From: Vibrio maritimus
Lineage (GTDB): Bacteria; Pseudomonadota; Gammaproteobacteria; Enterobacterales; Vibrionaceae
NCBI GenBank assembly: GCA_000755425.1
Contig: BBMT01000003.1
Coordinates: 248,001-312,000 of the forward strand
Reading direction: 5' to 3'
DNA: 64,000 nucleotides
Below, piece by piece: positions 20,234 through 29,921 of the stretch (position 1 is the first letter of the stretch; each line of letters starts with the position of its first letter). The notes beneath the pieces are model-generated. The model ran no database searches and was not told where the DNA came from. It worked only from the letters and a program-made list of their open reading frames with translations. Both the position numbers and the translations under genes were made by a program.

Positions 20234-20862
20234 TTACCCCTGGTGTGCTAGCCAAAGGCTTGGTTCAAGCTTAAATTCGCTAAATGAAGCCGTAAACGAT
20301 GATTGAGTGGGGCTACAGGCGTAAAGACCGAATTTAACAGCCGAGTCGGCAGGAAGAGGGGGATTACACTTGCCCATTTCAACCGTGGTGTCTCCCAACT
20401 TATGAAGATGGAAAATACGCATCTGTTTGAAGTCTACGCCATTGAGCGATGATTCGATTAAAAAATCTGGGCCACGGCGACTTAGTCGGTACCAAATCTC
20501 ATTGGGAAGCGGAATATCAGTGGTTGCCCAGTCGGAGTAGCTAGATTTGTTACCACGCTACCCAATCTTGAAAATGACTGATTCTCATATTCGATAGACG
20601 CTTTGAACCAGTTATCGCTGTCTAGGTAAATTATGAGGCCACATTGGTCAAACTGCGATTGATACTTGAAACTCACCTTGGTGGTGAACGTGAAGTTCTC
20701 TGCGGATTCTAGAAGTAAAGCAGGCGCGTTGTCGTTGCGAAAACCGTAGTAAGACCGTTGCCAAAAATCGGTTTCTGGTTCGGTAGTGATATCGACTCTT
20801 GATTTAGAAATTTGGCTTTTTTGGGGTTCGAAAATCCATGTTGCGGTTGTGAAGTCTACCAT
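20234..20862 (-). CDS. DUF1349 family protein (frameshifted near 20555)
   Basis: A beta-sandwich protein of the DUF1349 (concanavalin-like) type is recognised from FWQRSYYGFRNDNAPALLLE, FDQCGLIIYLDSDNWFKASI and, after a frame change near 20555, DWATTDIPLPNEIWYRLSRR and GPDFLIESSLNGVDFKQMR. It ends with FGLYACSPTQSSFTASFSEF, about 209 residues once one base is restored. Family members occur beside carbohydrate-active genes, but the reaction is not established. No signal peptide. Transcribed alone, upstream of tldD in the same direction. Confidence 0.78.
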
Positions 20863-21083
20863 TTTGACCCTCGTACTGCTGTAGGTTGTTATTGTTTTCT
20901 TTCGCGAAGAATTATAAACCGATGTTTATCGTTATATTGATTCCTTTTGTGAGTGGCTGCAACCATTGGTTGTGCTTATTGATGAGTGCGATGAACCGCA
21001 TTTGGACAAGTTTATAAGAGGGGGAGTGAATCTGTTTTGAGGTGTCGCGCGTAAAGGAGTTTACATAACTCAAGGAGGGACTC

Positions 21084-21260
21084 ATGTTCTCATTTTTAAA
21101 GCGCGATCCTGCTAGAAAACTCAAAAAACGCCATTCCATGTTGCTAGAGCAAGCGATGCATGCACAGAGAAATGGCGATATCAAAATGTACTCTAAATTA
21201 ACCGCTGAAGCCGAAGAGCTGTTTGAACAAATCAAAAAGCTTGCGACTTCGAATGGCTAG
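21084..21260 (+). CDS. Small conserved protein, DUF6435-like (58 aa)
   Basis: A short ORF preceded by an excellent AAGGAGGGA ribosome site 8 bases before ATG. The product begins MFSFLKRDPARKLKKRHSML and contains LEQAMHAQRNGDIKMYSKLT followed by an acidic helix AEAEELFEQIKKL. The pattern matches a small, uncharacterised Vibrio/Alteromonadales family of about 60 residues. It is probably an all-helical cytosolic protein. Too short for many gene finders; strand and start are supported by the ribosome site and codon pattern. Confidence 0.8.
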   Translation: MFSFLKRDPARKLKKRHSMLLEQAMHAQRNGDIKMYSKLTAEAEELFEQIKKLATSNG

Positions 21261-21285
21261 GTTTGAGGAAGGCGGGGGCTTTACC

Positions 21286-23270
21286 CTAAATGCCTTTTTG
21301 GTATTGTTGGTTGCTAGTGTTCTGGATTAGGTTGCCAACGATACTGCGTTCGTCCTCAAGAAGTAGCGCTTTGAAGGCGTCGATGACCTCAAGTTTGCTA
21401 CCGGCCACTTTTGTTTCCGTCTGAATATCTCTTAGATCGATGAAAACATCGGTAATAAGGTCTCGATGGTCAGCCAGTACATCTAGGTTCAAAATATTGT
21501 GCTCGCTGTAGAGACTGTTGTGCGAGCCTTTTTGCTTTTGAACCACATAAGGGTTGTCTTTGAGGTTGATGATAGACGTACGCTTACTGCAGCGTCTCAG
21601 GCAGCCTTTGTTGACTTTGATTTTCTTACAACCTTCCGTTTGTTGGAACAAACACTGGCGACTAGTCAGTAACGTATTCGGATGGTACACACTATAAAAT
21701 GTACGCATGCCACTTGGTCTTCTAATGTAGCGAAGCTGTTTGTTACTCAGTTCATTAGATAGGAATGCACCCGAGGCAGAGTACTCTTCTTGAAGACATT
21801 TTAATGTGTACGAGTTGGTGCTGTTCATTTGCGGACCTGTTATCCAAGCTAACCCTAGCGTTTGAGCATGGAAACCGACACCAGAGTTATTTGTAATAAG
21901 AAGTGTTGGCTTAATCGTTTCTAAAAAGACTTTAGCCGCTTCAAAATCATCGCCGATGAGAATGGCCGGAAACCAAGGTTTTAAGTTCGGGTTAGATTCA
22001 AAGAGCGAAATCATAGCGGGTAGCTCGGCGCTTAATCCCATAGGTAGCTGAAAATAGACCTCAACATCGGACTCCAAACTAAGAGTTGCATCTTCAGGCT
22101 TGAAACTAACACCGATAGTGGTTTTTGGCCGCTTAGCTCTGGGTTTTGCGCTAATTTTTCTAATTCTGGCGCTTCAATTGCGCCTTTTAAGCTTGCTGAT
22201 GGGCGGTCAGCGTTGATGTCCATGGCTGCGATTTTTGCGTCAACGTGCTGGATGATATCGGTTTTTTTGTCGTAAAGACGCTGCTTAACCGCTTGAACTT
22301 GTTCGGCACTGGTACATTGATACACCTTGGAGAAATGCGTAACCGCGTTGTCTCTTGGGTTGTCGATATACATGCTTTTGCCGTATTCACCTTGTAGGAA
22401 ACCGTTAGAGAAATCACGGTTAAATACGGTGTAAAGCTCGCTGGTATCTTCTGAAAGCGTCTCACCTTCGCACAAGCGGTCTATTTGCTTGCGCCAGTTA
22501 TCGACAACGGTATAAACGTAATGCGGTTTTTTGATGCGGCCTTCAACTTTTAGTGAATAGACACCCGCGTCGGCAAGCGCTTGAAGATCGCCAAATGCTG
22601 AGTTGTCTTTCAGGTTGAGCGGGTAGTCGTAACCTTGCTTGGTGGTTTGGTATTGCTCACGGCACGGTTGACTGCAACGACCACGATTACCAGAGGCGCC
22701 ATTTCGCGCCGAGCTGATATAGCAGAGCCCAGAAAACCCGATACAGTATGAACCGTGAACAAATACTTCCATTAACACATCGTGTTGATGCCCAAAATGA
22801 GCGAGATGAGCAATCTCATCAATGTTAAGCTCACGAGACAGGTTAACGCGGCTGGCAGTCATCTGTTTGAGAAACTCGATTTGCCCAGTATTGTGAGTAT
22901 TGAGCTGCGTTGAAGCATGAACATCTAGGCTTGGGAAGTGGCGTTTAACCAAATACGCTAAACCAAGATCTTGAACGATAACGCCATCAATGTCGGTATT
23001 GACCAACTGCGCCAGTAAGCGCATCACAGCGGCAATTTCACTTTCTAAGATCAGTACATTAAGCGTCAGAAACACTTGGCATTGATTGGCGTGAGCAAGC
23101 TCAAGAACGCCCGCAAGGTTGTCTAGCGTTAAGTTCGCTGCACGGTTTCGAGCGTTAAAACGATCCAATCCACAGTACACCGCATCTGCTCCCGCTGCGA
23201 TCGCTGCTTTGATTGACTCAACATCACCACCCGGTGCCAACAATTCAAACTGATCTCTTGTCACAACCAT
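21286..23270 (-). CDS. Peptidase U32 family protein, RlhA-like (frameshifted near 22134)
   Basis: The N-terminal TIM-barrel has the U32 start FELLAPGGDVESIKAAIAAG and DAVYCGLDRFNARN. The family signature is EVFVHGSYCIGFSGLCYISS, followed by GNRGRCSQPCREQY, whose cysteines suggest an iron-sulfur cluster. One A is missing in the A-run at 22132-22136; the second frame resumes IGVSFKPEDATLSLESDVEV. Restored length is 661 residues. Relatives include RlhA, which hydroxylates 23S rRNA C2501, and TrhP for tRNA. The length and N-terminal pattern favour RlhA, but the C-terminal half diverges, so rRNA modification is a hypothesis. Confidence 0.82.
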
Positions 23271-23455
23271 ACCCTTAGAAAAAATGAGGGCGTAGTCTAC
23301 AGTAATTTGCTACAGATTTCGTGCCAAATTCATACCTATCGATATTTATGTAATTAGTTGACTATGTGATCAAGGTTTAAAGAAGGATGAGAATGGTGAG
23401 CTAGGTTTACTTCTATCCAATGAAATAAGACCAAAAAACCAGCAGGGAGATAAGG

Positions 23456-24025
23456 ATGAGATGGAGTCTCGCAGTTTTAACAATGGTAGTGATTCAGGCT
23501 GTGCCAGCCAAGCAGATAATGTCGTTGATGGGGAGGCGCCATCGCCAAGCACTGGTTGTGTAGGTTCAGTTAAATTACCAAATAAGTTTTCAGGAAAATT
23601 CAAACTGGTCGACAACCCTCAGATGCTAGCGAAAGCCATTGGTGAACCTTTGTCCGGTGGTTTGTGTCAAGGCGCTGTTTATCAAAGTACTGAAGAGGTG
23701 ACAATCTATCGCGCTTGGAACAGTACGAACCCCAGCAGTCAATTTGGAAGCTGGTGGGCATTAGCCAAGCCCGAGGGCAAAACCGCAGACTATCGAAAAA
23801 GACTATGAGATTTGCTATCAATGGTCACCGCTCGACAAAATGGCTCAATGTACTTTGAAGGTGGGAACGACGGTCGTGGTAGGTAATGGGCAGAGTGCGA
23901 AGTGCTCAGACTATCTTGAGTATCCGGTGTCAGGGGCACAGCAGGTATTTATTGAATCGGCATCAGGTGCCGTGTCCGATTGCAGTGCTTTTGACAGCAT
24001 GATGAGTTGGCAACCAGAACAGTAA
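23456..24025 (+). CDS. Secreted cysteine-containing protein of unknown function (two frameshifts)
   Basis: ATG 23456 follows GGGAGATAAGG and encodes a signal peptide, MRWSLAVLTMVVIQAVPA. A shift near 23512 leads to SQADNVVDGEAPSPSTGCVG, KLPNKFSGKFKLVDNP and YQSTEEVTIYRAWNSTNPSS. A second shift near 23803 leads to DYEICYQWSPLDKMAQCTLK and SDCSAFDSMMSWQPEQ. The two shifts compensate (one loss, one gain), giving 189 residues. Several Cys pairs suggest an exported disulphide-bonded domain. I do not recognise the family. Confidence 0.6.
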
Positions 24026-24065
24026 GGTTTAGCTAATCATTTAAACTACGATTGCTATAGAGTTT

Positions 24066-24103
24066 CCGCCTCACGAAAGTATGGTTCTGTGAGGCGGTTT
24101 TTT
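24066..24103 (+). terminator. Rho-independent terminator
   Basis: CCGCCTCAC (24066-24074) pairs with GTGAGGCGG (24089-24097), followed by six Ts. It terminates the secreted-protein gene and lies just before the end of the convergent gene at 24106. Confidence 0.85.
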
Positions 24104-24105
24104 GA

Positions 24106-24480
24106 TTAAGACGTCTCTTTCATCGCAGAGACAACAGATGGGTCGTTAAGCAGATTAAACAGTAGGCTTTTCGCTGAAGAGCGTTGAGAGTCAGAGAGTT
24201 TCTTACTTGGGTTCTCACGCGTTTGAGTCAGAATGTTTTTGACGAATCGACTGTTGGTTCCTGAAAGCTCGTACACAAAACGTAAGGTATTCATCAGTTC
24301 GTCTTGAGGCAGGCTGTACACAGCCATCTCGCAGCTAAGACCATCCATAGCAAGCAGGTTATTCACGACCTCGCGTCGCTCAGCATTAAACTTTTCTTTG
24401 GCAATGTGGCCGTCGATCAACGCCTGTACTCGATCTGCTATTGCGACCGGCACTTCCATGGTTTTTGTTTCGTAACTCAT
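24106..24480 (-). CDS. Hypothetical protein (124 aa)
   Basis: Intact, predicted soluble and helical protein starting MSYETKTMEVPVAIADRVQA, with a ribosome-like GGAG upstream. The opening resembles the short segment before a ribbon-helix-helix or VxxxIxxxI dimer motif (VPVAIADRVQALIDGHIAKE), but no clear DNA-binding signature follows. A mid-region reads MDGLSCEMAVYSLPQDELMN. No family recognised. It is isolated between the terminator at 24066-24103 and the divergent dioxygenase-like gene at 24702. Confidence 0.6.
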   Translation of the reverse strand: MSYETKTMEVPVAIADRVQALIDGHIAKEKFNAERREVVNNLLAMDGLSCEMAVYSLPQDELMNTLRFVYELSGTNSRFVKNILTQTRENPSKKLSDSQRSSAKSLLFNLLNDPSVVSAMKETS

Positions 24481-24701
24481 CGCTGAATCTACTCCTTCGA
24501 CTGGGATGTTTTATTCGGCTCCCACCTTCGTTTTGAGTTGTAGGGGCTGCCGTCAATGCTGTTCATAATGACAGAAAAACATTTTGATTAGTAGGGTAAC
24601 TCTGGTCAGACGATTTACTTGGTAGTTTCTTGTTCGATTTTGCACTAGCAGGGTGACCTTTGCGTACCACACTCTAAATATTACCAAACGAGAGTGTAGT
24701 T

Positions 24702-25274
24702 ATGCAGCGAAGACAATTTTTAGCTCTGTGCTCCGCATTTGTTGCCTGGCCGGTATTGGCAAACACTAAGATGAAGAAAACACCAGGGCAGGCAGAGGGG
24801 CCTTTCTATCCGGTGACATCCATTCCACTACGAGCGAATTTAATCATCGATGAATCTAATCTCATTGGAGAACCTATGACTCTAGTGACTCGTGTGGTGG
24901 ATAGTAACGCTAAGCCGCTTAATGGGGTGCGTGTAGAGATATGGCAATGTGATGGTCAAGGTGTGTATGAACACCCGAGGCAACCCAATGCGGAGCGTTT
25001 TGATTCGAGTTTTGCTGGCTTTGCTGCGCTTGAGTCTGATGCTCAGGGACAGTGCCGGTTTCAAACCCTTTATCCCGTTCCATACACAGGGAGACCACCT
25101 CACATTCATGTGAAGTTATGGCGGGGCCAGCGAGAAATTCTAACGACTCAGCTTTACTTGAAAGGTGAGACAGGTAATGAGTGGTGGGGGGGAAGTGAAC
25201 GTGATTGGCTGCAAATGGATGTAGCGAAAGACGGATCAGGAAACCGAATGACGCAGTTTCAGTTTGTTGTTTAA
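24702..25274 (+). CDS. Exported intradiol ring-cleavage dioxygenase-like protein
   Basis: Intact 190-residue protein with a Tat-like leader, MQRRQFLALCSAFVAWPVLA. It shows the fold of protocatechuate 3,4-dioxygenase and related intradiol enzymes: GQAEGPFYPVTSIPLRANL, VEIWQCDGQGVYEHP and YTGRPPHIHVKLW. The Tyr of VYEHP, the Tyr of PYTGRPPHIH and its two His residues fit the Fe(III) ligand set. Unlike the classic enzymes it is single-subunit, exported and not beside aromatic-degradation genes. The substrate is therefore unknown. It ends at the bidirectional terminator 25312-25340. Confidence 0.82.
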   Translation: MQRRQFLALCSAFVAWPVLANTKMKKTPGQAEGPFYPVTSIPLRANLIIDESNLIGEPMTLVTRVVDSNAKPLNGVRVEIWQCDGQGVYEHPRQPNAERFDSSFAGFAALESDAQGQCRFQTLYPVPYTGRPPHIHVKLWRGQREILTTQLYLKGETGNEWWGGSERDWLQMDVAKDGSGNRMTQFQFVV

Positions 25275-25311
25275 GAGAGTGTTCACGGTATGTACTTGCT
25301 GCATTAGCCAA

Positions 25312-25340
25312 AAAGGCAAGACATCATGTGTCTTGCCTTT
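25312..25340. terminator. Bidirectional terminator
   Basis: AAAGGCAAGACA (25312-25323) and TGTCTTGCCTTT (25329-25340) form a perfect 12-bp stem. It has A- and T-rich flanks on both sides and lies between the convergent dioxygenase-like and yitT-like genes. Confidence 0.8.
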
Positions 25341-25379
25341 GGAGTCATTGCACGAAGTTGTGTTTATCTGACGCACAGC

Positions 25380-25988
25380 TTAAGCGTTGTTTTGAATCGG
25401 CTGATAGCGTCCTGGTTTGTGGTTCATCGCCAAAATAAGATTAGTAGCAATAGCCCCTATGATGGACAGCCCAATCAGGTAGATATCGACCACAAACAGC
25501 GAAAGTACAACGATCGAGCAATCAAGCGCCATTTGCACCTTACCAGCACGGATGCCAAATCGTTCCTGTAGAAACAGCGCCAGGATATTGAATCCGCCTA
25601 AGCTCATCTTGTGTCTAAAAATCACCAACATTCCCATTCCAATCAGTCCACCACCCAAAAGCGCAGCGTAAATCGGCTCGATGTGAGAAATCTGAATAAC
25701 GTGATGCAAATGATCCACTGCAAATGAGACGATGGTTACTGCAATGAACGTATTGATCGTGAACTGCCAACCCATGCGAGTGACCGACAAAATATAAAAT
25801 GGCAGGTTTAGTGCGAAGAAGACCTGACCAAAACTCAGAGCTGTGATTTTTGTGATAAACAGAGCTAAACCAGCAGTGCCGCCAGTTAGGAGGCCGACTT
25901 GGTTGAAGAAGATTACGCCGAGAGACACCAAAGCGCTACCAAGCGTGAGGGCGAGTAAATTCTCGCGCAGGCTATGATCTTTATCCAT
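25380..25988 (-). CDS. YitT family membrane protein
   Basis: Intact 202-residue inner-membrane protein with about five hydrophobic spans. Family markers are GVIFFNQVGLLTGGTAGLAL near the N-terminus, ALLGGGLIGMGMLVIFRHKM and SLGGFNILALFL. Larger YitT proteins add a C-terminal DUF2179 domain that this one lacks. The transported solute or role of the family is not known. Transcribed away from the merR-like gene at 26214. Confidence 0.85.
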   Translation of the reverse strand: MDKDHSLRENLLALTLGSALVSLGVIFFNQVGLLTGGTAGLALFITKITALSFGQVFFALNLPFYILSVTRMGWQFTINTFIAVTIVSFAVDHLHHVIQISHIEPIYAALLGGGLIGMGMLVIFRHKMSLGGFNILALFLQERFGIRAGKVQMALDCSIVVLSLFVVDIYLIGLSIIGAIATNLILAMNHKPGRYQPIQNNA

Positions 25989-26213
25989 AAAGAAAATTCC
26001 AATTTCAAAAACGCCAAAAATAGCGTGTTACAACAAGTGATTTGCCGCGATGTTAGCTTTGTATGGATACTTATGTCGATAATGTGGTGGATTTTCGATT
26101 TTTATTGAGTGTTTCGTCAGATTTACACATGGGTCGCAAGGAGCGTGAATGGCAGTGGAGCTCACGGCATGAGTTAGGTAGGCTAAAGGTTATCTTGGAA
26201 TGGAGGCAAACAC

Positions 26214-26585
26214 GTGTATATCGGTAAAGTGTCGAGTTTGACGGGCGCATCTGAGCGGGCAATCAGACTCTATGAAGATATGGGTTTACTAAAGGTGGCA
26301 AGACAAGGAAAGTACCGAGTCTACACGCAGCAAGATGTGGAATTTATTCAGCTCATCAAACAGGCACAAGCGCTTGGTGTGCAGCTTTCTGAATTGGTTG
26401 AGCTAAAAGAGGGCAACCATGATCTAGATTGGAGACAGGTTGGAAAGTGGATGGAGCGTAAAATTGCGCTGATTGATGAAGAGATCCAAGCACTAGAGAT
26501 TCAAAAGGGTCAGCTCAAGCAATACAAAAAGAACATTGATGATTGCTATGCCGCCCTTGACTCTGACTCTAAGGTGAGGGTTTAA
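26214..26585 (+). CDS. MerR family transcriptional regulator
   Basis: The 123-residue protein starts at GTG 26214. The N-terminal winged helix reads MYIGKVSSLTGASERAIRLY, then EDMGLLKVARQGKYRVYTQQ, a classic MerR HTH and wing. A dimerising coiled coil follows, ending DDCYAALD. There is no conserved metal-binding Cys set, so a small-molecule or redox effector is more likely. It sits 37 bp before a flavodoxin-fold reductase gene in the same direction, which it probably regulates. Confidence 0.88.
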   Translation: MYIGKVSSLTGASERAIRLYEDMGLLKVARQGKYRVYTQQDVEFIQLIKQAQALGVQLSELVELKEGNHDLDWRQVGKWMERKIALIDEEIQALEIQKGQLKQYKKNIDDCYAALDSDSKVRV

Positions 26586-26622
26586 GCTAGCCTCATTCGT
26601 TACTTAGACAGTGAGACAAGCC

Positions 26623-27195
26623 ATGGACAAGATCCTTATTATTAATGCCAATCCCAAAGCTAATAGCTTGTGCAAAGCAATTAGCGAGCGCTACCAAGAA
26701 AACATCTCCGAGAGTAAGCAGACCAAGATTTTGCATATTGGGGAAATGGACTTTCAATTGTCTTTAGACATGGGCTACGAGAAAACAATGGCGCTGGAAC
26801 CATCACTTATCCAGTTCCAGCAATCGGTAGAATGGGCTGACCATATCGTCATAGTGTCGCCAGTTTGGTGGGGGACTATGCCTGCAAAGTTAAAGGCACT
26901 GTTTGATAGAGCATTTCTACCGGGCTTCGCATTTCGTTATGTCAAGGGTAAGGCTATCCCAGAAAAGCTACTCAAAGGGAGAACGGCGGAGCTGATTATT
27001 ACCCTAGACACTCCAGTCTTTTGGTACAAATGGATAAAAGGCAATCCTATTTATTTGAATCTAAAACGCACTATTCTCGACTTTGCTGGCATTAAAAATG
27101 TGTCGACCAACTATTTTGGTCCGGTGATCAACTCAACAGAGCAGCAACGCAAAAAGTGGCTGCATAAAGTTGAGACGCTAGCGGCGTCGAGATAG
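26623..27195 (+). CDS. NAD(P)H oxidoreductase, flavodoxin-like fold (NQO/KefF type)
   Basis: This 190-residue protein begins MDKILIINANPKANSLCKAI, the FMN/FAD phosphate-binding loop of the NQO family. It continues with SVEWADHIVIVSPVWWGTMP and AKLKALFDRAFLPGFAF, the conserved flavin and substrate region. The expected activity is two-electron reduction of quinones or electrophiles using NAD(P)H. I use ATG 26623 rather than the earlier in-frame GTG because the sequence aligns from MDKIL. Paired with the upstream MerR regulator as a probable stress-response unit. Confidence 0.88.
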   Translation: MDKILIINANPKANSLCKAISERYQENISESKQTKILHIGEMDFQLSLDMGYEKTMALEPSLIQFQQSVEWADHIVIVSPVWWGTMPAKLKALFDRAFLPGFAFRYVKGKAIPEKLLKGRTAELIITLDTPVFWYKWIKGNPIYLNLKRTILDFAGIKNVSTNYFGPVINSTEQQRKKWLHKVETLAASR

Positions 27196-27235
27196 TGAAG
27201 TCTTTTAAGTGCAAAGTATCAAATAGAGGGGGCTT

Positions 27236-27976
27236 TTAGCTCCTTCTTGCTTCCAGTTCCATACTTCTAAGAATGTAGTCTGTCATCCATGCGGTGGCGA
27301 GTAGACACATCCATACGACAATAACTTGATGAGGTACTTCGACTTGTGACCATACGACAAGAGTCGCAAAACCTACCGCTGGCACTGTCCAATAGATGAG
27401 TTTGTTCCAACGAAAGCCTTTTAGTTCGGACAAGCTTTCAAGCGAAGCAATAATGCCTGTAATGGATAGCGCGACGACAATAGTGTACGCCTGATCCGTA
27501 AACCACAGCGGTAAGATAAGCGCCAGTACCCACCAATTTTGTTTACGAGACGTGTTTTTGCGCCTTGCAGCCCACCAAATAATGCAAATTGAAATCATCT
27601 GAACTAGGGTAACGAGTGGCGAACCATCTATCGTGCCAAGCATCTGACTCACCATGATGCCCGCTTGTAACGCACTGACGATCCCTGCGGTAATGATTCT
27701 GACATTGCGATTGCTACGCTTTGAAAATGCCACAAAAAGTAAAGGGAATAGAGTCCACTGAGTCACAGAAAGAGAGATGGATTGATGGGGCAGAGTGAGT
27801 CCGTAGCATAGCATACCTGCAAGCAATACCAGCCCGCTGGCTCCTTTGCGTGGTAGCACCCATAGAGCAGGAATGGCTAACGCCAAAACGGAGATATCAC
27901 CGTCGCTCACGCCAATCGCCTTGGCACACGTTATAGCCAACAAAGTTGTAATGACAAAATGCAAACTAGAAATCAT
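27236..27976 (-). CDS. Polytopic membrane protein of unknown function
   Basis: From ATG 27976, with GAGAGG 8 bases upstream, the product is about 246 residues with roughly eight hydrophobic segments (ISSLHFVITTLLAITCAKAI, ISVLALAIPALWVLP, GLVLLAGMLCYGLTLP). It ends in a short basic tail, RSMELEARRS. No family recognised. It follows the larger membrane protein gene at 28034-29562 in the same direction, separated by a hairpin at 27992-28024, so the two may be partly co-transcribed. Confidence 0.65.
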   Translation of the reverse strand: MISSLHFVITTLLAITCAKAIGVSDGDISVLALAIPALWVLPRKGASGLVLLAGMLCYGLTLPHQSISLSVTQWTLFPLLFVAFSKRSNRNVRIITAGIVSALQAGIMVSQMLGTIDGSPLVTLVQMISICIIWWAARRKNTSRKQNWWVLALILPLWFTDQAYTIVVALSITGIIASLESLSELKGFRWNKLIYWTVPAVGFATLVVWSQVEVPHQVIVVWMCLLATAWMTDYILRSMELEARRS

Positions 27977-27991
27977 CAGAACCCTCTCAAC

Positions 27992-28024
27992 TTTAGAACC
28001 CAACTCAAGGCGTTGGGTTCTAAA
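27992..28024 (-). terminator. Hairpin between the two membrane-protein genes
   Basis: TTTAGAACCCAA (27992-28003) and TTGGGTTCTAAA (28013-28024) form a perfect 12-bp stem with a 9-base loop. It probably terminates or attenuates transcription after the 28034 gene. Confidence 0.6.
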
Positions 28025-28033
28025 TATTAATGG

Positions 28034-29562
28034 TTAAATCGAAAGCGCTGAGTACAGCACTCCAAGCGTACCGAGAGTGAAGATAAGCAATACGATCTTG
28101 CTCGACATTTCACCGTTGTTCTCTGTCGCTTTACCAAATAGGCCGAACACTAACGGGTGCACCAAGAATGGTGTGGCGAAGATAAAGGTGATCATGCTTG
28201 CCGCACTATCGCCAAACATTCCACCTTGCGTTGCTGCGAATAAGCCGAAGTGAGACAGACCCGAAGCCGCTGCCATCGATGCGTGCTCAATAGGCATACC
28301 TGCGAAGTGGAGAATCGTGAAGCTGCCGAATACCGCCACAATTTGCCAGCCAAACGAGAACTGCATCAGTCCTTTCACTTCAACTGCGTGGTCGCCATTG
28401 GCTTTGCGGAGGTTCTGGGTCGCAAGGTAAACACAAGCCAAGCCAGCAATCACAAGAGGCAGTGTCCAACCAACAAGCAACGCGCCACGCTCTGCACTTG
28501 CTGCAAGAATCGTAAATACAAAGATATGACCAAGGAATGGAATATTGATCATGATTGGCGCACGCGCTGCCGCCGTGTAGCCAAAGTCACCCGCTGTACA
28601 TGCACCCGTTAAGCCTGAGTGTGACAAGCCGCCTGCCATCCCCGGAGCTAGGTTACGAACATGGTTCGCTTTAGCTAGGAAGATAAGAATAGTCAGGCCA
28701 CCGAACATCCAGAACATTTGTCCCGCAAAGCCATAAACGATCACGCTTTGTAGACCTGGAATACTGAACGCTTCCAGCATGTGTGAGCCACCAACCAAAA
28801 AGGTACCGGTTAGTAGCACTGGGATGCCTGCGAACAGTAGTGAGTTCAGCGTTGGGCCTGCTTTCCATTTAGGTAGCAGCATGCCTAATCCTGAGGAAAT
28901 GATCATTGCAAAGAAGATTTGCGGTAAACCAATCACACTGGCGACAAGGTGAGAAAGCCTCAGCGACAGCATCAGAATGATAACAATGGTAAGAATCTCT
29001 ACAGCACCTTTGGCCAAATAAGTGCGCATCTTAGCAACTTCTTTTTTGCTATCGATGAAGATGATCGCTGCACCAATGCAAAGGTACGCCATGGCTAAAT
29101 AAGAATCACCCATTGGTTGGCGCCACTGCGACCAGTTAGTAATGCTGAGATCATTTCAATGCCCATCAGCAAAACGAACGCTCGAATGATGTACACGAAC
29201 TGAGTACTTGTCGTGCCAAAAAATACTTCATTCTTTGCGGGAACGGCTAACACATCGACGTGGCCTGTTTGCTTGGACAGCAATCGACGGATCTCTTGCC
29301 CACCGACAAAGAAAGTCGCGATGAGAGCAATAACCGTAGTTTGGCTTAATAGGACGATAGCGGGGAATTCTTGAAGCCCCGGTTGAGCTAGCCCAGTTTT
29401 TACAAACAAGGTACCCATAAGTAGACCAAGTACAACAATGACGAGAACCGCCGAGTACTTAGTATTTGCGACAATGGTTCTTGACAGCAGAACCATGATG
29501 ACCACAGCCACCATTGAAAACAATAAATGATTAAACGAAATCAGATACGAAAAGTGTTCCAT
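28034..29562 (-). CDS. Large polytopic membrane protein of unknown function (frameshifted near 29110)
   Basis: ATG 29562 opens MEHFSYLISFNHLLFSMVAV with four spans. After LLTGRSGANQ the frame changes near 29110 and resumes MGDSYLAMAYLCIGAAIIFI. The joined protein is about 509 residues with 12 or more helices. Notable segments are LPQIFFAMIISSGLGMLLP and GGLSHSGLTGACTAGDFGYT, with SGLSHFGLFAATQGGMFG as an apparent internal echo. The repeated SGLxH/GGLSH-type motif suggests an inverted or direct internal repeat, as in secondary transporters. Family not recognised. Confidence 0.65.
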
Positions 29563-29921
29563 TAATTACACCAGAGAAGTCAGTGAAAGCTGCAATATTA
29601 ATGAGCTTTAAATTTATGGCGGGGATCCTATAAGAATTTATTGGGACGATGTACTTCAAAAATGTAACGGCTGAAACATTTCATCATACAAATGATTTTT
29701 AGTTGATTGATACGTCTGGTTAATAATTTGCCGTTTTCTATAAAAGTTCATAAATAACAACTGGTTAATAAGTTTTGTTGTTTTTGTTCTTTCGGAAAAC
29801 TTCAGTTTTTTCGAGGTTTTTGCTCGATATAAAGGTTGAATCTATAAGTTGGCAGCCTGCTGAGTTTGACGTCTCTGAATTAGCCACTCAAAATAAAACA
29901 AAGTCAAAAAATTAGGGTGCT
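29563..29921. other. 359-bp intergenic region, AT-rich
   Basis: This gap separates divergent genes (membrane protein at 29562, acpH at 29922) and must hold both promoters. It is strongly AT-rich. I see no convincing small ORF, palindromic operator or RNA gene. Confidence 0.5.
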
